Source: JALSKU01 sp964556545 (lineage in GTDB: Bacteria > Campylobacterota > Campylobacteria > Campylobacterales > JALSKU01). From it: 50,092 bases of DNA. The stretch is taken from contig CAZKWE010000048.1 in assembly GCA_964556545.1 (NCBI GenBank), positions 1 through 50,092 on the forward strand, in the 5' to 3' direction. Positions 1 to 8,356 of this stretch are shown one piece after another (within the stretch, counting starts at the first letter, position 1; every line of letters starts with the position of its first letter). Position numbers and translations under genes: made by a program. The notes under the pieces were generated by a model. That model saw only the letters and a list, made by a program, of their open reading frames with translations. It was not told where the DNA came from and searched no databases.

Positions 1-145
1 ACAAAAATAAAAATCATGATTGTTTCTCTCGCCGACAGGCGTAGCATAAGTTTTACCCCACAAAATTTTAAAATTTTGTGGGGACCCCAAAGTGATAGGA
101 ATTTTTGCCGGAATTCATTTCCGGCAAAAAGGAGATTTTAAGATG
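1..145 (+). repeat. Leader repeat, copy 1, with palindromic insertion
   Basis: This leader is nearly identical to the reverse complement of 45293-45395. It contains a CGCC-GACA-GGCG hairpin (31-42), a stem whose arms are TTTTTGCCGGAA and TTCCGGCAAAAA, and directly after it the Shine-Dalgarno AAAGGAG of the next gene. Copy 1 differs from copy 2 by a net 42 extra bases that contain a perfect 28-base palindrome (56-83, arms CCCCACAAAATTTT). The two copies precede unrelated genes, so this is a portable 5' regulatory cassette or dispersed repeat; its function is not known to me. Confidence 0.8.
16..141 (+). CDS. Putative leader peptide (41 codons) in repeat copy 1
   Basis: An ATG at 16 opens a frame that ends in TAA at 139-141, one base before the thioesterase start at 143. 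The peptide begins MIVSLADRRS and ends KRRF. The same reading frame is open in copy 2 (45380-45297, 27 codons) with the same stop-to-start spacing, and the length difference of 42 bases keeps the frame. The Shine-Dalgarno of the downstream gene lies inside its last codons (AGG AGA). No own ribosome site is evident, so it may be untranslated; translational coupling is inferred only from geometry. Confidence 0.35.
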   Translation: MIVSLADRRSISFTPQNFKILWGPQSDRNFCRNSFPAKRRF

Positions 146-556
146 AAAATAGTTAAAACTTTTTATTATAATGTAAAAGTAACCGAAAACGAGATAGATT
201 TTAACAATCATTTAAATAACTTTTATTATGTAAAGTGGATGCAAGAAAGCGGTATAGAACATTCTAAAGCCAATGGTATTACATTGGATACTTATGAAAA
301 GCTTGGAGCTACTTGGTTTGCAAAATCTCATTATATTGAATATAAAGCTCCTGCATATTTAAATGACGAAATAACAGTAAAAACATGGATAAGTGAGATA
401 GGCAAGATAAAATCAAGAAGAAAATATGAATTTTACAGAAAAAGCGACGGTAAGTTACTTGCAACAGCGGAAACTTTATGGGTTTTTGTAGATATGCAAA
501 ATGGTAGACCAACTCCTATAAAAGATGAGATAAAAAATAGTTTCATAGCTACTTAA
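143..556 (+). CDS. Acyl-CoA thioesterase, 4HBT hotdog family
   Basis: A 137-residue protein of the 4-hydroxybenzoyl-CoA thioesterase (hotdog) superfamily, close in layout to the YbgC/FcbC type: an early VTENEIDFNNHLNN segment takes the place of the usual catalytic D-x-x-x-H-V-N-N region, followed by a central helix and beta strands. Such enzymes hydrolyse acyl-CoA in the cytoplasm; the substrate cannot be told. I chose the ATG at 143 because AAAGGAG sits 9 bases upstream and because the longer frame from 92 simply translates the duplicated leader repeat. It stands alone ahead of pyrG, with a short AT-rich gap containing weak hairpins. Confidence 0.75.
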   Translation: MKIVKTFYYNVKVTENEIDFNNHLNNFYYVKWMQESGIEHSKANGITLDTYEKLGATWFAKSHYIEYKAPAYLNDEITVKTWISEIGKIKSRRKYEFYRKSDGKLLATAETLWVFVDMQNGRPTPIKDEIKNSFIAT

Positions 557-648
557 AACTTTTTAAGTTATAATTCTTTAACCCAATTTTTTTAAAAACC
601 GGGTAAAATTCACTACGAATTATGATGATATAGTTAATAAGGTAAAAA

Positions 649-2280
649 ATGTCAAACAGTCAAACAAAATATATATTTGTAACAGGCGGGGTTTTGAGTT
701 CGCTTGGAAAAGGAATAGCAAGTGCAAGTATAGCTACTCTTTTAAAGCATTCAGGATATAAAGTATCAATTTTAAAAATGGATCCTTATATCAATGTAGA
801 CCCGGGTACCATGAGTCCATTGGAACACGGTGAAGTTTTTGTAACTGCCGATGGAGCCGAGACAGACCTTGACCTTGGGCATTATGAGAGGTTTTTGGAT
901 GTTAATCTGTCAAAATACAATAATTTTACGACCGGACAGGTTTATTCTACCGTTATAGAAAGAGAAAGAAGGGGTGATTATCTTGGAAAAACCATACAGG
1001 TTATACCTCATATAGTAAATGAAATAAAAGAGAGAATTGTAAAGGCGGGAGAGAAAGAGGATATTCTTATAGTTGAGATAGGGGGAACTGTTGGCGATAT
1101 TGAAGGCTTACCTTTTTTGGAAGCTATAAGGGAATTAAAAAGAGATGTTGGAAAAAACAGGGCTATTTTTATACATCTTACACTTGTACCTTATCTAAAA
1201 GCCGCAGGTGAACTTAAAACAAAACCTACCCAGCACAGTGTACAGGAGTTAAGAAGGATAGGTATCACTCCTCATGTGGTAGTTTGCAGAACCGAGCATA
1301 CTATACCCAAAGCCATGAAAGAGAAAATTGCATCTGCTTGTGATGTTGAAAAAAACTCCGTTATAGAAGCGATAGATTCAAAAAGTATATATAAAGTTCC
1401 TTTAAATTTTTTAAATGAAGGGATACTTGAGCCTATATCGGAATTGCTTGGTCTTGGCAAACTTAAGCCTGATATGAAAAAATGGGATTCTTTGGTAAAA
1501 AGAGTTATAGAACCTACTAAAAAAACAAAGATAGCATTTGTAGGCAAATATCTTAATTTAAAAGAAGCCTATAAATCTTTGACCGAAGCATTTATACACT
1601 GTGGAGCAAATTTAAATACAAGAGTAGAACTTTTATGGATTGACAGCGAAGATTTGGAGAAAGGGAAAAACCTTGAACTTTTAGAAGAAGCTGATGGTAT
1701 ACTTGTTGCAGGCGGCTTTGGAGAAAGAGGCATAATAGGAAAAATGCAGGCTATAGAGTATGCAAGAGTTAATAAAGTACCATATCTTGGTATTTGTCTT
1801 GGTATGCAACTGGCACTTATAGAATTTGCCAGAAATGTTTTAAAACTTGAAGATGCAAATTCAGTTGAATTTGATAAAAATTGTAAAAATCCTATTGTTT
1901 ATCTCATAGATGAATTTATTGACAGCAGCGGCAATAAACAGCTTCGAACCCATACCAGCCCGCTTGGCGGAACAATGAGACTCGGAGCTTATGAGTGTGA
2001 TATAAAAGAAGGAACATTGCTTTCAAAAGCTTATGGCGGAAAGAAAAAAATTTATGAAAGACACAGACACAGATATGAGGCAAATCCTCTTTATAAAGAA
2101 GCTTATGAAAAAAAAGGGCTTATAATCAGCGGAGAGAGCAAAGGTCTTATAGAGGTAGTAGAATTAAAAGAACATCCTTGGTTTATGGGGGTACAGTTTC
2201 ATCCGGAATTTACATCAAGATTGCAAAAACCAAACAGAGTAATACTTGCATTTGTAGAAGCAGCATTAAAAAATGTCTGA
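649..2280 (+). CDS. pyrG: CTP synthase
   Basis: CTP synthase converts UTP to CTP with ATP and glutamine. The 543 residues match the usual bacterial length. The N-terminal synthetase domain starts with the family signature KYIFVTGGVLSSLGKG and carries MDPYINVDPGTMSP; the C-terminal class I glutamine amidotransferase domain has the nucleophile region YLGICLGMQ and the His-Glu pair in VQFHPEF. No key residue is missing. The stop overlaps recJ by 8 bases, so the two are probably translated from one message, a neighbourhood found in this phylum. The start follows AATAAGG-type spacing at 649. Confidence 0.97.
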   Translation: MSNSQTKYIFVTGGVLSSLGKGIASASIATLLKHSGYKVSILKMDPYINVDPGTMSPLEHGEVFVTADGAETDLDLGHYERFLDVNLSKYNNFTTGQVYSTVIERERRGDYLGKTIQVIPHIVNEIKERIVKAGEKEDILIVEIGGTVGDIEGLPFLEAIRELKRDVGKNRAIFIHLTLVPYLKAAGELKTKPTQHSVQELRRIGITPHVVVCRTEHTIPKAMKEKIASACDVEKNSVIEAIDSKSIYKVPLNFLNEGILEPISELLGLGKLKPDMKKWDSLVKRVIEPTKKTKIAFVGKYLNLKEAYKSLTEAFIHCGANLNTRVELLWIDSEDLEKGKNLELLEEADGILVAGGFGERGIIGKMQAIEYARVNKVPYLGICLGMQLALIEFARNVLKLEDANSVEFDKNCKNPIVYLIDEFIDSSGNKQLRTHTSPLGGTMRLGAYECDIKEGTLLSKAYGGKKKIYERHRHRYEANPLYKEAYEKKGLIISGESKGLIEVVELKEHPWFMGVQFHPEFTSRLQKPNRVILAFVEAALKNV

Positions 2281-3847
2281 TTTGTTAACCAAAGAGGATA
2301 TAAAAAATATACTCAGCAATAGGTTTAAAGATGATAAATATACTACTTTGTCATCTTTGCCTTCTCCTTATCTTTTTAAAGATATAAAAAAAGCTACCAA
2401 AAGAGTTATAAAAGCAATAGAACAAAATGAAAAAATAACTATAGTCGGTGATTATGATGTGGATGGTGTTATATCATCATTTATAATCAGTGATTTTTTG
2501 GAACGCTTCGTATCAAATGTGGAAGTTATCATACCAAATAGATTTAGTGACGGATACGGTGTAAGCAAAGATATTATAGACAGAATTGATTCAAAATTGG
2601 TTATTACCGTAGATAACGGCATATCAGCTATAGAAGCTGCCGAGGCTTGTAAAACAAAAGGTATAGATCTTATCATTACGGACCATCATAGTGTTCCAAG
2701 TAAGATTCCGGAAGCTTTTGCTATCATAGACCCCAAACAAAAAGATTGTAATTTTCCTTTTAAAGAAATATGCGGAGCCCAGGTAGCATGGTATTTTGCA
2801 GCAGCTATAAAAAATGAGATGAAGATAGAATTTAATCTGCTTGAATATATTGATTTGCTTAGTATTGCGATTATTGCCGATATGATGGAACTTAGAGAAT
2901 TTAACAGAGTTCTTGTTAAAAGAGGACTAAAAGAGTTAAATTTTTCTAAAAGAGCAGCAATGCAGGCGATAAAGGAACAGTTTCAAAAAGAAAATTTTGT
3001 CAGCGAAGATATATCATATCTTCTTTCACCTCTTATAAACAGTGCCGGCAGACTTGAAAGCGCTTTAAAAGCATATAAGTTTTTAAAAAGCAAAAGTATA
3101 AATGAGGCAAGAAAATATCTTGCAGAAATTATATCGTTAAATGAAAAAAGAAAAGAGATAGAAAGAGAGCTTTTTGAAATATCCGCCAATATGGTTAAGG
3201 ATAGTGACAATGTTATAATAGTCTGGCAAGAAGGTTGGCATGAAGGTGTTATAGGGATAGTTGCAGCCAGACTCGCAAGAAGATATAAAAAACCCGCTAT
3301 CGTTTTTAGTATAAACGATGGTATAGCAAAAGGGAGTGCAAGAAGTATAGCTGAGATAGATATACTCTCTTTGATAGAAGCAGCAGATGAAATTATTTTG
3401 AAATACGGAGGGCATAAAGGTGCTGCGGGTCTTAGCATAAAGGCTGAAAATTTATATAAATTTAAAGATATTTTGGAAAAGAAGATTAAAACAGTATCAA
3501 AAGATCTTTTTATACCTAAAAAAGAGATACTTGGAGAGATAGATCCCCAATCCATTGACTTTGAACTTCTTGATATACTTGAGAGCTTTGAGCCTTATGG
3601 TCAAACCAATCCCAAACCCCATTTTATCATTAAAAATGCAACAGTTAAAAAAGTAAGATTTTTAGGCAAAGAACAAAATCATCAGAAATTGATACTTGAA
3701 TCAAAAAGTACCATATTGGAATCAATTGATTTTAATTTCTCAAAAAAAGCTAATGTCGGTTCAAAAATAGATACTGTTTTTACTATATCAAAAAATTCTT
3801 ATCGGGGGTATGTTACACCACAGCTTCTTATAGAAGAGATAATTTAA
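2273..3847 (+). CDS. recJ: Single-stranded-DNA-specific exonuclease RecJ
   Basis: RecJ degrades single-stranded DNA 5' to 3' in recombination and mismatch repair. The 524-residue protein has the DHH phosphoesterase motifs in order: VGDYDVDGVIS (motif I), the DNGIS segment, the ITDHHSVP motif that names the family, and a downstream DHHA1 domain with GGHKGAAGLSI near residue 385. A C-terminal OB-type segment containing EILGEID and FEPYGQTNP follows, as in bacterial RecJ. It overlaps the end of pyrG by 8 bases. It is followed by a 215-base AT-rich gap that must hold the promoter of the next operon. Confidence 0.94.
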   Translation: MSDLLTKEDIKNILSNRFKDDKYTTLSSLPSPYLFKDIKKATKRVIKAIEQNEKITIVGDYDVDGVISSFIISDFLERFVSNVEVIIPNRFSDGYGVSKDIIDRIDSKLVITVDNGISAIEAAEACKTKGIDLIITDHHSVPSKIPEAFAIIDPKQKDCNFPFKEICGAQVAWYFAAAIKNEMKIEFNLLEYIDLLSIAIIADMMELREFNRVLVKRGLKELNFSKRAAMQAIKEQFQKENFVSEDISYLLSPLINSAGRLESALKAYKFLKSKSINEARKYLAEIISLNEKRKEIERELFEISANMVKDSDNVIIVWQEGWHEGVIGIVAARLARRYKKPAIVFSINDGIAKGSARSIAEIDILSLIEAADEIILKYGGHKGAAGLSIKAENLYKFKDILEKKIKTVSKDLFIPKKEILGEIDPQSIDFELLDILESFEPYGQTNPKPHFIIKNATVKKVRFLGKEQNHQKLILESKSTILESIDFNFSKKANVGSKIDTVFTISKNSYRGYVTPQLLIEEII

Positions 3848-4062
3848 AATTATAATAAATATAACTTCAGCATATATCATATTTTATATTAAAATCTACA
3901 TATTTAAAAGTTCTATAAAACAAATATATAATATTTATTTTATTATGTTACAATTAGTAATATATTTATAAAAATTTTTTAATTCTATTATAATAATCAA
4001 GAACAATAAATAATATAAAATTTTTGTTTGGATAAAATCTGTAAGTTATATAAGGAGGTAAT

Positions 4063-6447
4063 ATGGAAGTAGAAATTTCAAGAAGAAGATTTTTACAAGG
4101 AAGTGTTGCACTAACTATTGTAGGTGGAACTGCTTTTAGTGCTTCTTCTCTTCTGTCAGCCCAGGAAGAGAAGAAAGAGTTTAAAGTAACTACTAAAACA
4201 GGACTTGGAAAAGCAGATAATATTCCATTTCTCTGCGGTATGTGCGTAAATAAATGTGCGGGCTTTGCAAGAGTGGAGGAAGGAGTCGTTACAAAACTAA
4301 ACCCTAACCCTTATTTTCCAAAATCAAGAAATATGCTTTGCCCGAGAGGTAATGCCGGAATTCAAACTTTGTATGATCCTGACAGGATTAAGTATCCTCT
4401 TGTAAGGATAGGAGAAAGAGGAGATGGAAAATATAAAAGAGTCAGTTGGGAAGAAGCCTATGAGGCCATATTGCATGGAACAGATAAATTTAAGGGTCTT
4501 TTACAAATTCTTGATGAAGAAAAAGATAATCGTGCAACGATCGGTTATTGTAACGGAGAAGGTCTTTCAAAAGAGGGTTTTGAAGTTTTAATGGGACAAA
4601 AGATAGGAACACCCAATTATGTAGATGAGATAAGCATTTGCCTTGAAACTACACTTGGAGGATATTTCAACACCATAGGAGCTTATGGAGAGGCTGATTT
4701 AAACAATGCCGATTATCTCATAATAGCAGGAGCAAACAGGGCCGAAGCTATCATTACTCCTGATACTATGGATATGTTTAAAAGAAGTAAAGGAAGAGGT
4801 CTTAAAACTATTGTTTTAGACCCGAGATTTACCAATACTGCAGCAAAAGCAGACAGATGGTATGCCATCAATCCGGGAACGGATCTGGCTTTTGTTTTGG
4901 CTATGACTTATGTGGTATTCAATGAAAATCTTCACAATAAAACTTTTCTTGATAAATATGCCGACGGATGGATGGATTATAAAAACCATGTATTGTCAAA
5001 AGGCTATACCCCTGAATGGGCTGAAAAGATAACAGGTATACAAGCAAAAGAAATTTATAAAACAGCAAGAGAATTTATGGGGGCTGAGCATCCGATATAT
5101 TATCAGGGAAGAAGAAGTGTATTTTCAAAAAATGATTTTCAACTAAGAAGGGCCATGGCAATTTTCCAGGCTCTTAGCGGCAATCTTGATAAAAAAGGAG
5201 GTATCATTTTTGGCAAAAAGCTTACTTTGCCTGCCGAAGAGATAAATGCTCCGATGTATGCTCAAGTAAAACCAAGATTTGATAAAGAAGGTATAGCAAT
5301 ACCAACAGACAAGACCGGCTCATGGATACTTTTTAGAAACATGGTGCTTGAAGGTAAAAATCCATATCCTGTTAGAGCAATGTTTATGAGAAAACATAAT
5401 CCTATGAGCGGTGTTCCAAATACTGCCAAAACAGAACAATTTCTAAAAAAGATGGATTTGAATGTTATGATAGATATTTTGCCAAGTGATACTGCAATGT
5501 TTTGTGATGTAGTTTTACCTGAAGCTTCCTATCTTGAGAGAACTTCTCCTGTAGCAAGTTATGGTGCACTTGAGCCGGCGATAGTTCAAAGAAGAGCAGC
5601 TATCAAGCCTCTATACGAATCAAAAACTCCTGAGGTTATATACAAAGAGCTTGCAGAAAAACTTTCAAAACCTTTATGGGAAATAACTAAAAAATATGAT
5701 GAAGATGTTCAAGATGATACAAAAGATATGAAACCTGAAGAGCTTGAGCAATATTATAAAGAAAACGGTTTTGATCTTGCTGATGCATGGGAAAAACCTG
5801 TTGAGGAAACAAATAAAGAGAGAGTTGTTGAAGCTTTTGGAGAAGAAGCTTGGAAAATATTGCAAGAGAAGGGTGTTTATTATCCAGATATGCAAAAGTA
5901 TCATAAGCAGTTGAACCCTAACGAATTTGAATATTATCCGGAAAACAAGAAAAACTATACTACCAAAAAAGACAAATTGAAAGTTGTAGTAAACTTTAAA
6001 AATCTTGCAAAAAAAGGTATTGACCCTATGCCTACCTGGCATGATGAGTGGAATTTCAAAGTTCCTGAAGGTAAATTCAGACTTGTTACGGGACGACATG
6101 CCCAGTTTACCCAAAGCGGCACTACAAATAATATGATGCTAAGGGATTTGATACCTACAAATTATATATGGATCAATAAAAGAGTAGCGAAACAAAAAGG
6201 TATAAAGTTTGGAGATATGGTTGAAGTAAGTTCAAAAGTAGGAAAGATACACTTAAAAGCTTATCCTACAGAAAAAATTGCACCGAATCAAACTTTTTTA
6301 CTTCATGGTTTTGGCGGTATGAGCAAAGGCATGGAAATGGCATATGCAAACGGAGGCAATGATGCAATGATTATTGAAGATGCTATTGAGCCTGTATACG
6401 GTGCAGCCGCAATGCATACAACTAATGTAGAGATAAGGAAGGTGTGA
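4063..6447 (+). CDS. PsrA/PhsA-type molybdopterin oxidoreductase, catalytic subunit (copy 1)
   Basis: Catalytic subunit of a periplasmic molybdopterin enzyme of the polysulfide/thiosulfate reductase branch of the DMSO reductase family. Seen directly: a Tat signal with SRRRFLQ at residues 6-12, a [4Fe-4S] site C58-x2-C61-x3-C65 and C93, and a probable molybdenum ligand C193 in ISICLET. YYQGRRSVFSKNDFQLRRAM is characteristic of PsrA/PhsA. At 794 residues it is slightly longer than the usual ~760, with a charged insert near residues 545-640. It heads an operon with the ferredoxin and NrfD subunits; AAGGAGGTAAT gives a strong ribosome site. Sulfur, polysulfide or thiosulfate as substrate is inferred; arsenate or tetrathionate cannot be excluded. 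Confidence 0.85.
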   Translation: MEVEISRRRFLQGSVALTIVGGTAFSASSLLSAQEEKKEFKVTTKTGLGKADNIPFLCGMCVNKCAGFARVEEGVVTKLNPNPYFPKSRNMLCPRGNAGIQTLYDPDRIKYPLVRIGERGDGKYKRVSWEEAYEAILHGTDKFKGLLQILDEEKDNRATIGYCNGEGLSKEGFEVLMGQKIGTPNYVDEISICLETTLGGYFNTIGAYGEADLNNADYLIIAGANRAEAIITPDTMDMFKRSKGRGLKTIVLDPRFTNTAAKADRWYAINPGTDLAFVLAMTYVVFNENLHNKTFLDKYADGWMDYKNHVLSKGYTPEWAEKITGIQAKEIYKTAREFMGAEHPIYYQGRRSVFSKNDFQLRRAMAIFQALSGNLDKKGGIIFGKKLTLPAEEINAPMYAQVKPRFDKEGIAIPTDKTGSWILFRNMVLEGKNPYPVRAMFMRKHNPMSGVPNTAKTEQFLKKMDLNVMIDILPSDTAMFCDVVLPEASYLERTSPVASYGALEPAIVQRRAAIKPLYESKTPEVIYKELAEKLSKPLWEITKKYDEDVQDDTKDMKPEELEQYYKENGFDLADAWEKPVEETNKERVVEAFGEEAWKILQEKGVYYPDMQKYHKQLNPNEFEYYPENKKNYTTKKDKLKVVVNFKNLAKKGIDPMPTWHDEWNFKVPEGKFRLVTGRHAQFTQSGTTNNMMLRDLIPTNYIWINKRVAKQKGIKFGDMVEVSSKVGKIHLKAYPTEKIAPNQTFLLHGFGGMSKGMEMAYANGGNDAMIIEDAIEPVYGAAAMHTTNVEIRKV

Positions 6448-6448
6448 T

Positions 6449-7009
6449 ATGAGATATGCAATGGCACTTGATTATAAAAACTGTATAAATTGTAAAGCTT
6501 GTGAAGTAGCTTGCAAAGAAGAAAACGGAGTTCAGCTCGGAGCTGACAAACATAGAATATGGGTAGGTGTAAAAGAGATTGAGGGAGAGTGGCCCAATCT
6601 TAGCATAGCCTCAAGTACTTTTGAACCAAGCCAATGTCAACACTGCGAAAATGCACCTTGTCAGGAAGTTTGTCCGACTCAGGCAACTCATTATGCCAAG
6701 GGCGGTATTGTTATGGTAGATGCAGACAAGTGTATACTATGCAGTTATTGTATGGAAGCCTGTCCTTATGATGCAAGATATGTAAAAGATGAAACTATGA
6801 CAGTTGATAAATGTACATTTTGTAGTGATACAAGGCTTGCAAGGGGAGAGACAACTACTGCTTGTCAAGCAACCTGTCCTACCAAAGTCAGAACCTTTGG
6901 GGATTTGGATGACCCAAATAGTGAGATAAGTCAGCTTCTCAAAACAAGAGAACATTTCACTCTTAAAACCCATCTTGGCACAAAGCCAAAACTTTTTTAC
7001 TTGATATAA
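6449..7009 (+). CDS. PsrB-type four-cluster ferredoxin subunit (copy 1)
   Basis: Electron-transfer subunit of the first Psr-type complex. Its 186 residues hold four cysteine groups typical of the DmsB/PsrB family: CINCKACEVACKEENG, CQHCENAPCQEVCPTQA, CILCSYCMEACPYDAR and CTFC...CQATCPTK, enough for four [4Fe-4S] clusters. There is no signal peptide; family members are exported together with the Tat-bearing A subunit. It begins one base after the stop of the A subunit, so the two are translationally linked. It should pass electrons between the NrfD-type membrane subunit and the molybdopterin subunit. Confidence 0.9.
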   Translation: MRYAMALDYKNCINCKACEVACKEENGVQLGADKHRIWVGVKEIEGEWPNLSIASSTFEPSQCQHCENAPCQEVCPTQATHYAKGGIVMVDADKCILCSYCMEACPYDARYVKDETMTVDKCTFCSDTRLARGETTTACQATCPTKVRTFGDLDDPNSEISQLLKTREHFTLKTHLGTKPKLFYLI

Positions 7010-7019
7010 GGAGAATGAT

Positions 7020-8231
7020 ATGTTTGCATTAGCAGAAAAAGGTATGAAGCAAATTGAGAAATTTATCCCTATGAGGCATACCGATATAAGAGAATTATGG
7101 AATTTTAAAAAGACACCGTTAAATTTATTAGTTGCATTTACAACATTGGTGTTTTTGGTACTTTTTGTTGTTGGAGTGAGTAATTATATGATTCATGGAC
7201 ATCATGCTTATGGTGTAACAAGAGAGCACCCATGGGGGCTTATGATAGCAATGTATATATTTTTTGTTGTTAGCTCAACCGGGCTTTGCATTATGTCGGC
7301 AATCGGTCATGTTTTTGAAGTAGAAGTACTTGAGCCATTTGCAAAGAGGGCAATCCATGGAGCTCTTGTAACACTTTTGAGTGGTTTTGTTGTAATACTT
7401 TTAGAAATAGGTCACCCTTTTAGAATGATGATATACAATACTATAAGTCCCGGCATGACCTCGGCTATTTGGGGTATGGGAGTATTGTATTCGCTTTATC
7501 TTATTTTTATTGTGATAGAATTTTATTTTTTATTGAGGCATGATCATAAATGGGCAAAGAGATTTGGAATATTCGGGCTTGTAGTGGGTGTTGCCGCACA
7601 CTCAAATCTTGGAGCGGTTTTTGGTTTTTTGATAGGGCGTCCGTTAGCCAATGGTATATATTATCCTCTTTATTTCATTCTTTCAGCTATGGTTACCGGG
7701 TGTTATTTGATATTTTTAATGTATGGATTTAAATATAAATTGAATTTTCCTGAAGATATGCAAAAAACTCTTGTAGCAACGGCTAAGATACTTGGATTGT
7801 TGCTTGCGATACTTTTGTTTTTTGAAGTTTGGAGAATGTTGACATTGATATATGGCGGAGTTCCCGAAAGAGCTGAGACTGCACTTCATATACTTAAATC
7901 GGCACCATTTTTGGCGGGAGAGATACTCCTTGGTATACTGATACCGTTTTTCGTAATACTTCTAAGTAATGCAAAAGCTATCAAAACTATGGTATTTGCT
8001 TCTTTTACCGGAATGATAGGTATATTTTTTATGAGATATGATTTGGTGCATGATACTCAACTTTTCCCCATGCAGACATTAAAAATAAGAGAGTATCAGC
8101 TCCCTCCTTCTTTTATAGAGTACACTCCTACTATGACTGAAATCTTTATAGCTCTTGGGGCTGTAGGTATAGCTATCACTTTATACTATATCGGTGATAA
8201 GATTTTATATCTCGAAACTGATCCGGACTAA
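7020..8231 (+). CDS. PsrC/NrfD-type membrane anchor (copy 1)
   Basis: Integral membrane subunit, 403 residues with about nine hydrophobic segments, of the NrfD/PsrC family that exchanges electrons with menaquinone. The family-like EHPWGLMIA stretch near residue 68 and the HSNLG motif near residue 196 are present. It starts 10 bases after the B subunit behind a GGAG site and ends the operon: a perfect hairpin terminator follows immediately. It differs clearly from the second NrfD protein at 11381, although the A and B subunits of the two complexes are very similar, so the complexes may differ mainly in quinone site or partner. Confidence 0.87.
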   Translation: MFALAEKGMKQIEKFIPMRHTDIRELWNFKKTPLNLLVAFTTLVFLVLFVVGVSNYMIHGHHAYGVTREHPWGLMIAMYIFFVVSSTGLCIMSAIGHVFEVEVLEPFAKRAIHGALVTLLSGFVVILLEIGHPFRMMIYNTISPGMTSAIWGMGVLYSLYLIFIVIEFYFLLRHDHKWAKRFGIFGLVVGVAAHSNLGAVFGFLIGRPLANGIYYPLYFILSAMVTGCYLIFLMYGFKYKLNFPEDMQKTLVATAKILGLLLAILLFFEVWRMLTLIYGGVPERAETALHILKSAPFLAGEILLGILIPFFVILLSNAKAIKTMVFASFTGMIGIFFMRYDLVHDTQLFPMQTLKIREYQLPPSFIEYTPTMTEIFIALGAVGIAITLYYIGDKILYLETDPD

Positions 8232-8272
8232 GTATGAAAGAGCCGAAATAACGGCTCTTTCATACCCTTTTT
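8232..8272 (+). terminator. Intrinsic terminator of psr operon 1
   Basis: A perfect 14-bp stem (GTATGAAAGAGCCG paired with CGGCTCTTTCATAC) with a 6-base loop is followed by CCTTTTT. It begins directly after the stop codon of the NrfD-type gene. Confidence 0.92.
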
Positions 8273-8289
8273 ATGAATACTTATTCATA
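8272..8289. promoter_or_regulatory. Candidate operator upstream of psr operon 2
   Basis: TATGAATA-CT-TATTCATA is a perfect 8-bp-arm palindrome directly after the terminator and about 20 bases upstream of a TATAAT box. It could be a regulator site for the second psr operon. No regulator is identified, and AT-rich palindromes can arise by chance. Confidence 0.35.
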
Positions 8290-8307
8290 CATTTAATTAA
8301 TAATTAA

Positions 8308-8313
8308 TATAAT
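8308..8313 (+). promoter_or_regulatory. Probable -10 box for psr operon 2
   Basis: A TATAAT hexamer 44 bases upstream of the second psrA-type start in an AT-rich stretch. No clear -35 is seen, which is normal for Campylobacterota housekeeping promoters. Confidence 0.5.
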
Positions 8314-8356
8314 TTTTAGTAAACTGTTGCAGTTATTTTATTAGCAAGGATAGTGT

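Noticed and set aside
92..142. N-terminal extension of the thioesterase
   Set aside because: It is a translation of the duplicated leader repeat in another frame, and the good ribosome site serves 143. The same applies to 45296-45376 for the DNA-binding protein.
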